64,000 nt of DNA. It comes from Tilletiaria anomala UBC 951 (lineage: Eukaryota > Basidiomycota > Exobasidiomycetes > Georgefischeriales > Tilletiariaceae). The DNA is taken from contig NW_013547015.1 of NCBI RefSeq assembly GCF_000711695.1, positions 186,001 to 250,000 of the forward strand, in the 5' to 3' direction. Under the pieces are notes generated by a model. That model was not told the origin of the DNA, did not search any database, and worked only from the letters and a program-made list of their open reading frames with translations. This document shows positions 34,501 through 44,406 of this stretch, piece after piece (positions within the stretch are counted from its first letter, which is position 1; the number at the start of each line of letters is the position of its first letter). A program made the position numbers and the translations under genes.

Positions 34501-35332
34501 CATAGATGGACAATGGTATCTGGGACGGCGCTCTGGGCATGTTTGATTGGGTAGTGCGAACCAATGAGCGATCCCGCCTGTCGATGAGACCATTGCGTAC
34601 TGGGTTCTCAGACGGAAGAGCTGTCAGAACTGTCAATAGAGACAAAGAAGTGTCATCAATTCTCCGCCATAATATGCAAAACCGCCTTGATCAACACTTG
34701 GAAGCTAACAAAGGTACAACTAAAAAACAGCACGACGTGTACGCTGGCTGGATGTACAATAAATTACGGTTGTAAGGTCGTGGTCCCATGTCGACCTTTC
34801 GTCTAACCCAAAGCCATCCCATTTCGCAGCGAGACCAAAGCGTACCCGCGCCTGCATTTTCGCTGAGATCCGCGGCCGCCTGCTGCTGGGTCAGAGACTG
34901 CTTTGGGTGAGACTTAGTGAAGTCCTAAGCCAGCATGTCAATGTTCGCTCGACTCTCGTCATCTCCCCCATCTGGCCTCTTTTCAATTCACCATGCTAGG
35001 ATTGCGTTTACGATTCTGCTCTGGGTGGAACGACACCAGGTCACAAAAAAGAAATTCCACCAGGAACCAGGAATCGCAGGTTCCGGAACCAGAAAGTGAT
35101 TTCTGGTGAAACCAACCAGACCAATATTTCTCTCGCTCCAGCGGACCAGTTCCGTAAACGCACACTAGATTCCCACTGAACATCGATAACACGCCAGCCT
35201 GTGAACTAAGAACTTTCGTGTTCTTGGTTTGACGAGCAGTCATCTGCGGTTGACCGTGGTGATGCGGTGAGGTCTATTGCACTTTGATCAACAACGCCTT
35301 CCGGAACCTCGTGACCTGTTCAAGGCGCATGG
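31599..35332. other. Largest gene-poor interval (3.7 kb)
   Basis: This lies between the divergent PHD-finger and mitochondrial IF-3 genes. It has a (CA)n tract (32222-32250), a poly-A run near 32995, and a small inverted-repeat cluster near 35056-35110. Two short frames on opposite strands overlap at about 34,316-34,775 (see findings). I found no tRNA, no transposon ends and no recognisable domain. Part of it must be the leader and promoter of both flanking genes. Confidence 0.5.
32222..32250. repeat. (CA)n microsatellite
   Basis: An interrupted CA dinucleotide tract of about 29 bp in the gene-poor interval. Confidence 0.85.
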
Positions 35333-36664
35333 ATGCTGCAGATGACATTCTTCTTCCTACGAGCTCAAGTGCCCTGCGCGACTTCAGTCATGATTCAGCA
35401 GTCGTATTCGAGCACATCTGGCCGCGCGATGCTCAGATGGAGTCGTCAACGCTCGGCGCGATGGCCAGCGCCGTCGGACCTTCTACCTATCGCTGCTTCC
35501 GTCCCACCAGCGATACGACCGGCATACGGGCATCAGCGCAGAATGCTCTGCATCGCTTGTGCGAACCCGCTTGACTCGACCTACAACAAGAACAATCTGC
35601 AATGGGCAGGTCCAAGTGACCTCTCAGTGCTCTTCAGCCGGGCCAGAGGGGGCAGAGCTGATGGTCACATGACCGGCACTGTTACCCTTGGCGCAGCCCA
35701 TGCTCTTTCAACTGCATGTGTACATACAAGCGCGCAAGCCTTCAAGTACAGCACAAGTCGCTCAAAGGCTTCTCCTCCTCCACCTGCTCCCGAGCGTTTC
35801 AAAGGCCCATCGTCTTCGCCACTGCCACCGCCGCCTCCCAGCGCACCGATCCGCGATGGGAGCATCGAGGCAGAATACGTGCGCCTTGTTCTACCCGTAC
35901 CAGACGGTGCGCTACTCGAACAGCTTCCTAATATTGCAAGGCATGCCCCGGAACATTCGGATTCTTCAGCAACACGAAGCACAGATGAAGATGGGCAGTC
36001 CAAGGAGAAGCGGGACAAGCAAGGCGGGCTATCGCCTCCACTAGCGCCACGGGAGATATTAGCGCGGGTAGATAGAAAGAATTTCTGGTTGATACAGGTG
36101 GCTGCTCCACCAAAAGGCGCGGCGCCTATCGTCAAGCTCATGAACAAAAAAGAGGTCCACGAGAAAAGTCGGGGTGGGAGCAAAGGCGGCGCAGCTGCCA
36201 AAGCTGCTGGGGCTGTAAGCCCTGCTGCCCATGCGAACGCAGCAGCGAAAGCTGACAGCGAACAAAGTGAGGGGGGCGATGGCTCCCAAGCCCCCACGGC
36301 TGGCGTCGGCGCATCACCGCCATTGAAGCAAAAGGAGCTCTCACTGAGCTGGTCTGTGTCGCGGCATGATCTCCAGCACAAAGTCGAGCGATGCGCCGCC
36401 GACTGCTCGCAAAAGGGCAACAAATGGCGCATCTCCATCTCCCTGCAAAGTCGAAAGCAGCGATTTGACTGGTTCGCAACGGGTGCGGAGGCCTTGCATC
36501 ATGCTTTAATGAAGGACATCGAAAGGATCATGACTGCGGGCAACCCGCCGGACAAGGACGGAAAGATGACCGGTTGGGTGGTCAAGAGAGAAGGCGAGAT
36601 CAGGTGGCAGACTGCCACCACTGCCATCTTCAACTTTACGCCCATCGGAAAGAAGCGTGGGTGA
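35333..36664 (+). CDS. MTIF3: Mitochondrial translation initiation factor IF-3
   Basis: IF-3 keeps the small mitoribosomal subunit free and proofreads start-codon pairing; the budding-yeast counterpart is Aim23. A single frame of 443 aa. The N-terminus is rich in Arg, Ser and Ala and lacks acidic residues over its first about 60 aa, as in a mitochondrial presequence. IF3-N is seen as REILARVDRKNFWLIQVAAP, then APIVKLMNKKEVHEK. A long low-complexity linker follows. IF3-C begins KELSLSWSVSRHDLQHKVER (the usual KELxLxxxIxxHDLxxK pattern) and ends near TTAIFNFTPIGKKRG. The start is the first ATG. In-frame ATGs at Met4 and in MIQQSYSSTSGR are possible alternatives. The neighbouring genes MSS51 and MIC12 are also mitochondrial. 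Confidence 0.85.
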   Translation: MLQMTFFFLRAQVPCATSVMIQQSYSSTSGRAMLRWSRQRSARWPAPSDLLPIAASVPPAIRPAYGHQRRMLCIACANPLDSTYNKNNLQWAGPSDLSVLFSRARGGRADGHMTGTVTLGAAHALSTACVHTSAQAFKYSTSRSKASPPPPAPERFKGPSSSPLPPPPPSAPIRDGSIEAEYVRLVLPVPDGALLEQLPNIARHAPEHSDSSATRSTDEDGQSKEKRDKQGGLSPPLAPREILARVDRKNFWLIQVAAPPKGAAPIVKLMNKKEVHEKSRGGSKGGAAAKAAGAVSPAAHANAAAKADSEQSEGGDGSQAPTAGVGASPPLKQKELSLSWSVSRHDLQHKVERCAADCSQKGNKWRISISLQSRKQRFDWFATGAEALHHALMKDIERIMTAGNPPDKDGKMTGWVVKREGEIRWQTATTAIFNFTPIGKKRG

Positions 36665-36803
36665 AGTGAATGAACTCACGCTGCCATCGACAACGCATGT
36701 AAATATCAACATTACGCAATTCGTGGCCTGTATGAGGCTAGACATTCATGTTCTGTTGCTCTTTGTCCGCTGTGCTTGTCTCGCACCCTGCACATAATTG
36801 CAG

Positions 36804-38643
36804 CTATGGCTCGAGTGGGTTGGGCTGATACATGACGGGGTAGGCCTTGCCTCGCACAGCCCAAAGCCCCCAATTGGCCTTCACAGCGACACGTGGGTCA
36901 AAGTCAGCTATCATCGGATGAAATGATAGAAGAACGGCAGACAATTAGCATGCATGAGCAAGCCCACAAACCTCACCAGACAGTGTAACTCACCCACGGC
37001 CCATTGCTGGCTAGCAAATACATTCTCTCCTGGCGTGATCAGCCACTCAAATTCCCCCCTCACACCTTCCACGCTCTCGAAAGCGAGTACGTCCCGCTCC
37101 ACATCAGCAGGCGAGAATCCCGTCGAGATGAGTGCACACTTGGTGCTCAGGATCTGTTGGATGGCCAGCGCCCATTCACGCTGTGCTTGAACGATTGGAG
37201 CAGTGGTCAGCGAAGTGAGCGGATCGGTCGTATAACGCGGTACAGCGGGGGGTGGTTCGCGCGCGGGTACATCGCCACCGGCAGGTGCTGCGTCTGGCTC
37301 GACCGATCGAAGATGCTGGTTGCCGGCAGCGCCGGCATAGTACGTCTCGCGCGCCTCCTTTGTCCGCTTGGCGTCCTGCTCCTCCTCAAGCCTTGCTTGC
37401 GCCATCTCGTCGACGGCCACTTGGCTCGGGAAACCAAAGCCTGGGGAAAAGGCAAAGAAGACGTCCGTGTATGGATCGAAGGGCTCGAGTTGCGCGTGAA
37501 CTTGCTCATAGTTGCATTGCAATGTCGTCAGCGTCAGACCTTCCGATACGACCAGCGATCGACTGGGCACACCCCAATTCGCCTTGCGCAAGCGATTCTT
37601 GTGCGCCGATACGTGCTGCGGCCCACCCGTGACGGCATTCATGTCAATCTTGTCCTTCTCGGAGACGGCTGGGCCGGCCGGGTGGAGCGGGTCGACGGGG
37701 ATGACTGCTTCTGGACCGATGAGGAAGACGTGGAGGGGTACCCCTGGGAAACAGTAGGTGAGCTGGTCCCACACTGCTGGTGGCAGTGTCGCCTCTGCCC
37801 GTGCACCGACAACAAAGATGCGAACAACGTCCAACGAAGGCTTCTCGCCAACTTGCGGATGAAGAGTCTGCCTTAGCGCTGCATGGAAGGGAGTTCAAAT
37901 GTAAACGTCTCGCATGAAGCTGCACTCGTTTATAAACACTCACCAATCATGCTCCTGAGGCCTTCGTGAGTCAGGCGCGAGCTCCGCTTCGTGTAAGGGC
38001 TGTTCTCATGAATCACCCCAGACACTGTGCAAGGGAAAGTGAGTAGCTTGGAAACGTGCCGTCTGGACCGTTCCGTCTCGATGCTGGTGAAGTTTCTCGT
38101 GTAGAAGAACACGTCCCAATTGCTCATGTTGATCACCTCCTCGAATCCTTGTGGGCCTGGTAGCTTGAATTCGTGCATCTCTCTCCCGCTTCGTAGATCG
38201 TGCTCGTCCTCATTTGCTTCCCGCAGCCTGGTGACGTACTTGCCATGCTCTGGGTCTTCCCTCCATTCCTTCTCGCTGTAGTGCGTAGGCCAGCCGCAGT
38301 CGGGACACTCGAATCGAACCGGTCTGCGGACGCCGTCTCGAGCCATACTGACCGGGCACGGAGCAAGCGCCCGGACTCGTTCTCCACGCGCTTGCATGGC
38401 CGGGATCGGAGACTTGGATAGAGGGTGGAAGAGGTCATCTTGGCTGAGAATCGGCTGCCGACGAGGGAAAGCGGTTTCTTGTTCTGCAGCACTGCTTTTC
38501 TTTCCAAAGGAAAGACCGAAGAGAGAACGTTGCTGGGGTGCAGGAAGCGTGGAAGGCCCGCTCAGAGTCGACCCGTGCTGAAAGGCCCCGTTGCGCGTGA
38601 AGAAGCTCGCCGAGAGCGACCTCGAAGTGCCGGCCCTCGTCAT
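36804..38643 (-). CDS. MSS51: Mss51 zinc-finger translational activator of COX1
   Basis: Mss51 couples mitochondrial synthesis of Cox1 to cytochrome oxidase assembly in the inner membrane. Three exons: 38643..37944, 37878..36998, 36908..36804, giving 561 aa. The N-terminus MTRAGTSRSLSASFFTR is a mitochondrial presequence. The Mss51 zinc finger follows: ALAPCPVSMARDG, then FECPDCGWPTHYSEKEW (Cys pairs plus His). CP dipeptides here match the haem-responsive CPx motifs described in yeast Mss51. Diagnostic blocks are NWDVFFYTRNF, THEGLRSMI/ALRQTLHP across intron 1, VRIFVVGARAEATLP and YTDVFFAFSPGFG. The last intron uses donor GTGGGT. Splicing gives ...QQWA/LTFDPRVAVKANW and ends QPNPLEP; reading through instead gives an unrelated tail. 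The start is ATG at 38643; upstream in-frame sequence has only GTG. Confidence 0.9.
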
Positions 38644-39032
38644 CTTGACCGTGTTCACTGCCTTTGGCAGTAGGTCAGCTGTAGATGCAATCTCAGTACC
38701 AGACCGTTAACGATCGCACCGTTGACAGTATGCGTGAATATGGAATGATGATGTGCATTTGAAAATCTGAGATCGTCTGAAGGGTTTTGGAGGTGATGGC
38801 CAGCAGCTTCTGTCCACTACAAGCCGCGCTACCGAAACAGTTGTGCCCCCTGCCTTCCGCCCCGCCTGCTTGTCTAATGCGTTTACATTGACTGATGAGG
38901 ATCCACAGAAGCCGATGTCATCGACATCACTTTAACGTCTCCATAGCAGCCCAAAGTACCATCCCAGTTGGCGAGGTTCTCGAGCGCAGTCAGCCGGCAC
39001 ATCCCAGCTCAAACTGCAATAGCTAGACAGAC
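38644..39032. other. Divergent promoter MSS51 / MIC12
   Basis: About 390 bp shared by two divergent genes for mitochondrial proteins. No specific element recognised. Confidence 0.55.
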
Positions 39033-39594
39033 ATGGCGGCCTACGTCCTCGCACCCATCGCTGGCGCGTTCGTCGCGACTTCGTTGATATACTCGATGCG
39101 GCACAAGGTCCGCACAGACACTCAAGCCTTCGTGACCGCGCTCCAACAATCGCGCGCCGTTTTGGATAACCTGGACGAAGAGCTATCAGCGGGTTCCGAA
39201 GCCAGTGGAAACCGTCAGAAAGTGTTCCCACCGTCGTACGTGCGCCCGACACGGCCGACTTTAGCAGAGGAGATGAAAGCACGATGGAATGTGAGTACCA
39301 GACCGAGAGTCCCCGTGTTTCCAACGCATGCATCTTGACATCGTGTCAACCGCGCAGGAACATCTGACGGGCTTTATCAAACAAACCTCGGAAATTGAAT
39401 GGGACTCGGTCTTCCGAAACGCCTACAACAAAGTTAAGGGCGTTGTCGAGGAGGTCGCACCATCATCAGAAAGCGCATTCTCTCAAATATCAGGCGGAGC
39501 GACGCTGCGAGATCCCGTGCCGAAAGCCCCCGGCGATCCTCGATTGCTGCAACCTAACACGTACTATCTTGGACAAGGCACGAGCTTGCGATGA
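39033..39594 (+). CDS. MIC12: MICOS subunit Mic12/Aim5-like
   Basis: Mic12 (QIL1-like) is a small inner-membrane protein that stabilises the Mic10 part of the MICOS crista-junction complex. Two exons, 39033..39290 and 39358..39594, phase-0 intron, 164 aa. One N-terminal transmembrane segment (VLAPIAGAFVATSLIYSM) is followed by a soluble coil. The conserved core is split by the intron: LAEEMKARWN/EHLTGFIKQT, then IEWDSVFRNAYNKV, which fits the family pattern K.RWN..I......TDWE. The length is normal for fungal Mic12. The family is weakly conserved, so the call is by pattern and topology. Head-to-head with MSS51. Confidence 0.7.
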
Positions 39595-39857
39595 GATGTG
39601 TGTACGTGACACAGAGGAATGGATAGAACATAGGCTTGACGCATTGAGGCAAACACTTTGTGCAAAATGACTCATGAATTGCTGTAGGTCCCTTATTTCT
39701 ATTCCTGAAGCTACATGCTAGACCAAATGAAGGAGGTCAGATTCCGTTGAATTGACTGACACATCTCGAGTGTGGAACACGTCTAGTCCCTCGCAAAGCG
39801 GAAGCTTCTCCTTCTCACGGGCGTCTGCAAAGCAGCCGCAGCAAAAACGGTGCTCGA

Positions 39858-42800
39858 CTAAGTTGGCGCGGCCGCGCTCGTGGTGGAAGCAGACAATATC
39901 GCTGCCCCAGGCGAGGCGGAGTCCGATTTGGCACTCGCCGAATTGTTGCTGACCGGCGCTCCGTAGTCACCAGCAGGGGCTGAGCCAGTGAGCGAAGCAA
40001 CGGCTGCCTGTGAAGGTTGGTCCGCATCAGACGGTGCTGCCGCGCTGGCGGCAGAGTTGGAGCCGGAGGCGATGGCATCGCCTGCAGGGAAGCCACTGGG
40101 AGCAGTTGCGGTGTTAGTGCCGGCAGCCGACGATGCAGTCGCGGTTGCAGTCGGCAAGCCCGATGGGAAGGCTTGGCTGACTGCCTGAGCGACGCTATCG
40201 GAATTGGAACTGGAGTCGTCACCGTCGGTGCTGTCGGTTTGGGGCACGTACGAATCGCCTGCCGGAGAGTTGACAGCAGGTGAAGCTGCCAAACTGGAGG
40301 AAACCGTGCTACTCGCTGCAACGACACTAGAGGTGACAGAACTTGCAGTCCCTAGGCTTGGCGTCGCGGCGACAGGGGCAGCACTGGGGAAGACGTTGGA
40401 AGCAGATGTGACGGCAGACGGAATTGAGGAAGAAGCGACGGAAGTGGAAGACGCTGCGTCCGGAACATGCGACAGAGGAGCAGGAGCCGAGGCCACATTA
40501 GACGTAACCGGGTTGGGAGCGACTACATCCGTCGCTGGCGGCTCTGAAGCAGCCGCTACAGCCCCAGGAGCCGAGGAGCTCGAAGACGCAGAGCCATCAC
40601 CACTGGAGGACGCGGCATCTCCACTAGGGTCAGGGATGAAGACGAGCTTTACACCAGAGCTAGGCTTGGAGGAATCAACCATTGTGGGTGAGGTGGCAGT
40701 GGTGTTCTGCTGTTGTGCTGCTCCGGACGATGTGCCAATCGTCGAAATGGACGGCTGGGTAGCAGACTGAGAAGCGGGTCCCACCGTTTGTCCTAAGAAA
40801 GGCTCAATAATGCCGGTCTGCGGGTCAAACAAAAAGGTCTGACTCAGATTGGAATCAACCTTGTCGGCGCCGCATGACTCCATACGGAGGGTCGAAGGAG
40901 GAGTCTTATCGACAGATGCGCAGACTATATCGCTCTTGCCTGTCGCGAGATTGTAGATGTACGCCTCCAGTGCGACACTCTTCAAGGTGTTACTGCCGGT
41001 CGTGACGTTGACAGGAACCATTGTGAGCGTGGATCCGGTTTGCGAGGTGGAAGGGCTGAGGAGCATGGACGCGTTCGCAGGTCCGCCAACCGTAGAACTC
41101 TGCGTCGTGTTGTCCATCAGCATTCCACCGCCGAGACTGCCAAGCAGACCTCCCGAGCTTTTACCAGCGGAGGAACCACTGGTGGCACCCCCAAGACCGG
41201 AAAGGGGAGTCAGAACGAGCGAAGCGACTTGTTGCGCCAGGCCGTTCTGAAAGAGACCGCCTGCGAGGGGAGCCAGGACGCCAATCACACCGTTAAGACT
41301 GGACGTGAGGCCATTGATATTTCCAGGTGAAGAGCTGCCAGATGCACCACTTCCACCAAGACCGCCAACAAGGCGCTTCTCGATGTACTCATTGTCATCT
41401 GATCCACTGTCGCTGTCGATGCCAGCATTGAGTTGGAAATGGTTGATTTCATCCGAATCACCGCCCAGGAGCTGGACATCAAAGCCGTTGAGTTTGATAA
41501 AGTCTTGGCCTTGAAGCTCGCCCTGACGGCGTTGCATCGACATGAGCTCAGCCACCGAGCGCGCTTTGAATTTCTTGCCTTTGCCTCCGCTGCCTGCCTT
41601 CTTCTTGTTCTTCTTACTCTTCTTGCTCTTCTTGCTCTTACTCTTGCTTTTCTTGCCCTTCGAGGACGACCTCTCGTCACTGCCCTTCGATTTCTCAGTC
41701 TTGTTTTTCTTTCTCTTGCCATGATGATCGTGGTAGATGCTCCTACGGCTGTACGCAGAGTCGGAGCCCGCTGCAGACCCAGAGCTAGAGTCAGAGTCGG
41801 CTGCAGCGTAATCGGACGCGTAGCCCGCGGCGTCAGACGAATCGCCGGATGACGCGGTGCTGTCGCCACCAGCAGCCATATCGTCGCCGGCGATCGCGGC
41901 CGGTTGCATCGAGCTCGAGTCGCTCGCAGGTGCGGTCGCAGCGCTAGTTGCAGCTGCGGGAGCAGGTGGTGTGTACGCGTCGCCTGCAGGCGCGGCTGCC
42001 GCAGTCGGCACTGCCGGTGCCACTTGGGCTTGCGTCGTAGGCGTAGGCACCGCACTGGTCGGAGGGTGCCACATACCATCGTCAAAGGTGTGCGTAGTAG
42101 TGATGGCAGATGCGACCGCCGCAGAAGCTGCAGCAATGCCACTCATAGCTGCGTTCGCCCCGACAGCAGCACCTGCCTCCATGGCTGACTCAAGCTCAGC
42201 AGCCGTGGCGGCGTACGGCACCATCTGGAGGTACTGGTTCGCCGCGTCTGCACCCTGACCGGCGCCTTGGAGCATCTGGCCGTTGCAAGGCACAGCCCGC
42301 CAGGCTGCGGACGTCGCGTCCGTAGTGGTAGTGTCGACGGCCGCCATCTGCGCCGCACCGATTTGCACGGGGCCAGAACTGGAGGTGGGAATAGCCATCA
42401 GCGGGTATACCTTAAATGTTGAGCCAACAAGGTCCGGCAGCTGATCATTATCCGCAGCACCGCTGGAGCTAGCAGATGAGGACTTCAGAAAAGAAGGCAG
42501 AGGTCAATTAGTTTCGTGGGGCACGTATTGCTCGCGGGGTTATGAGTGACTCACAGCATTCTGGTCCTGCGCCGGGTCAACGGCCGGAACGTAAGGACCA
42601 GCAGTAGATCCAGTGAGACTACCGTTTCCGTCATCGGTAGCTACGGCGCGAGCAAAGGAGCTCGCCTTCTTAGGAACCGCCTGACTTGAGGAGCCCGACC
42701 CGTAAAGGGCAGGAGCAACTGACTTTGCGGATGAAGTGCCACTTGAGGCGGCAGCGGGTGGAGTGGAGGAGAGCAACGGCTTTGCGAGGGGAAAGATGGC

Positions 42801-42986
42801 GTCGTGTCTGCTTGGTTTGACGGTGGGGAACTGTTGCGAATTGGCCAAACGATTACTACCACCGCCCACAACGTTGCCCTCGAAAGGCGACACATTGTCG
42901 CGGCGGACGATGACCCTTGCATTAACGCCCGCACTGGAGGTGATGGCCGAGGCTAGGAGGAGAAAAGAGGGAGACAGTTGAACCAT
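39858..42986 (-). CDS. Predicted secreted Ala/Ser-rich protein with Lys-rich segment
   Basis: Two exons, 42986..42555 and 42482..39858, phase-0 intron ending CTGAAG, about 1,018 aa. Not identified. The N-terminus MVQLSPSFLLLASAITSSAG is a clear signal peptide, followed by a dibasic site (VIVRR) of the Kex2 type. Most of the chain is Ser/Ala/Thr/Pro-rich and likely O-glycosylated. In the middle is a Lys/Ser-rich stretch (KGKKSKSKSKKSKKSKKNKK and around). It is followed by an ordered-looking part with LQGQDFIKLNGFDVQLLGGD. A later region (SVALEAYIYNLATGKSDIVC, then ESCG and QTFLFDPQTGIIEPFLG) looks like a small beta-rich extracellular module with paired Cys. The C-terminus has no hydrophobic tail, so GPI anchoring is not supported. 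It could be a cell-wall, matrix or effector-type protein. A long purine/pyrimidine-biased leader precedes it. Confidence 0.78.
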
Positions 42987-44406
42987 GATGCCTTTCTCTG
43001 ATCGACGAAGGTGGGAGAGGTGATGGAGTCTATCGAGATCAACTCGATGGGAAAGGAAAGGATTTTGGAGAGACTAGCTCGTCCGAAGTTGGTTAGGGAT
43101 AGTGTGAGGATTGGGGAGGAGTGGAGATAGGAAAGAAGGCCGCCAAGCTAAGCCTGTAGCCAGGCGATTGAGGGGGGAAGGAATGAGTGTGCGATGCAAG
43201 GATGAGGGGAATAGGAAAGGTGAGTGATGGGAGGGAAGAAGGAAGTAGAGATGGAGGGTATTGTTACCATAGAACATAATAGCCAGATGGAGAGATATCC
43301 AATCCTTTGTTGGTGGTCAGCGGTCAGTGGCGGTCGTGCAGGGTTGCGGACGAGCAGATGGACGAGACACTCTCTCAGCACGGCCTCGACGCTCACTCCC
43401 ACAAGGACTGGACACTTCAACCACCCCTTTCAAGCCGGAACCCGTGCCAATGGCAGGATTTCGAAGGCTGTCCGCGCCCTGCTGCCCCTGACGAGTCCCC
43501 TACTTCCTTTGGGTAGGCCAGGGCGGCGTCGTCGATCGAACAGGCTTCGCCCTGACCCATCCTTAAGCGTTTGAGCAGCCACGTTGCATCCCGTGAGACG
43601 GACAGCCGTGAGGGTTGTGTGGCCTGCTGTTGCCTAGGACCACGCACGCAGAAACAAATTTCAGCCTTGAAGAGTAGTCCGTTGCCAATTCAGGGCGGGT
43701 AGATTCTACACGACCCCCCGTCTGCCCTAAAGGGTATCTGGCTCCGCAGATCTTTGCCCCAGGCTCTGATGCAGTCACAGAGCGGCATACAGAGAGGATC
43801 AGTGAAGATCGCGATGAAGGCGTCATCGGGAGCCTGGAGACAGTGCGGCGGCGAATGCAGTGAAGGAAACATCCTTAACGAGCCGTTGGGGCACCAACGG
43901 TCGACCTTAAAAAGTGGGAGAAAGTGCGGGTCTGTGTGTGGTGGTGCCGACCGGTGCCGAACCATCGAGCCCAGGCGTGAAAACTCTTGTTGCCTGTTTC
44001 TCGTGCGGTCCATATTCTTGAGCCTCGAGGCTCTTCTGCATGGTGGGGGACATGGACAAATGCTGCCTTCTGGATGCGATCAGCAAGGCAAACCACAAGT
44101 GAGATGACAGAGATTCGGACAAGTGCGAATGCACAAACAAAAAGGTGGGTGGTTGGAGCACTGCTGAGCCGATGCGGCAAGTTCCGCGCGAGTGCGGAGA
44201 ACGAGGCAATACCGCGATTGCGCCTGCTGGCTCGTGCTGTCAATTATGCCGCATGCTGTGTGTTTGACTAACTGCCTATACACCCTATGGATTCAATATG
44301 CTCATGCTCGTTCACATACATTCACGGCCACTTTCTTTCCCTCTGGAAGTCCTCCAGTCTGCGTAAAGTTTCTGCACAGTAAGGAACGAGGGCACAGCGA
44401 AGCAGT
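42987..44406. other. Divergent intergenic region, secreted-protein gene / GET4
   Basis: About 1.4 kb. The part nearest the secreted-protein ATG is strongly strand-biased (see the separate entry at 43001-43262). The rest has short random frames on both strands and no recognised domain. Confidence 0.55.
43001..43262 (-). promoter_or_regulatory. CT-rich leader/promoter of the secreted-protein gene
   Basis: On the + strand this stretch is rich in GGA/GAA runs, so on the gene's own strand it is strongly CT-rich right up to the start codon. CT-rich tracts before the start are typical of highly expressed filamentous-fungal genes and often mark the transcription start. Function is inferred from composition and position only. 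Confidence 0.45.
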
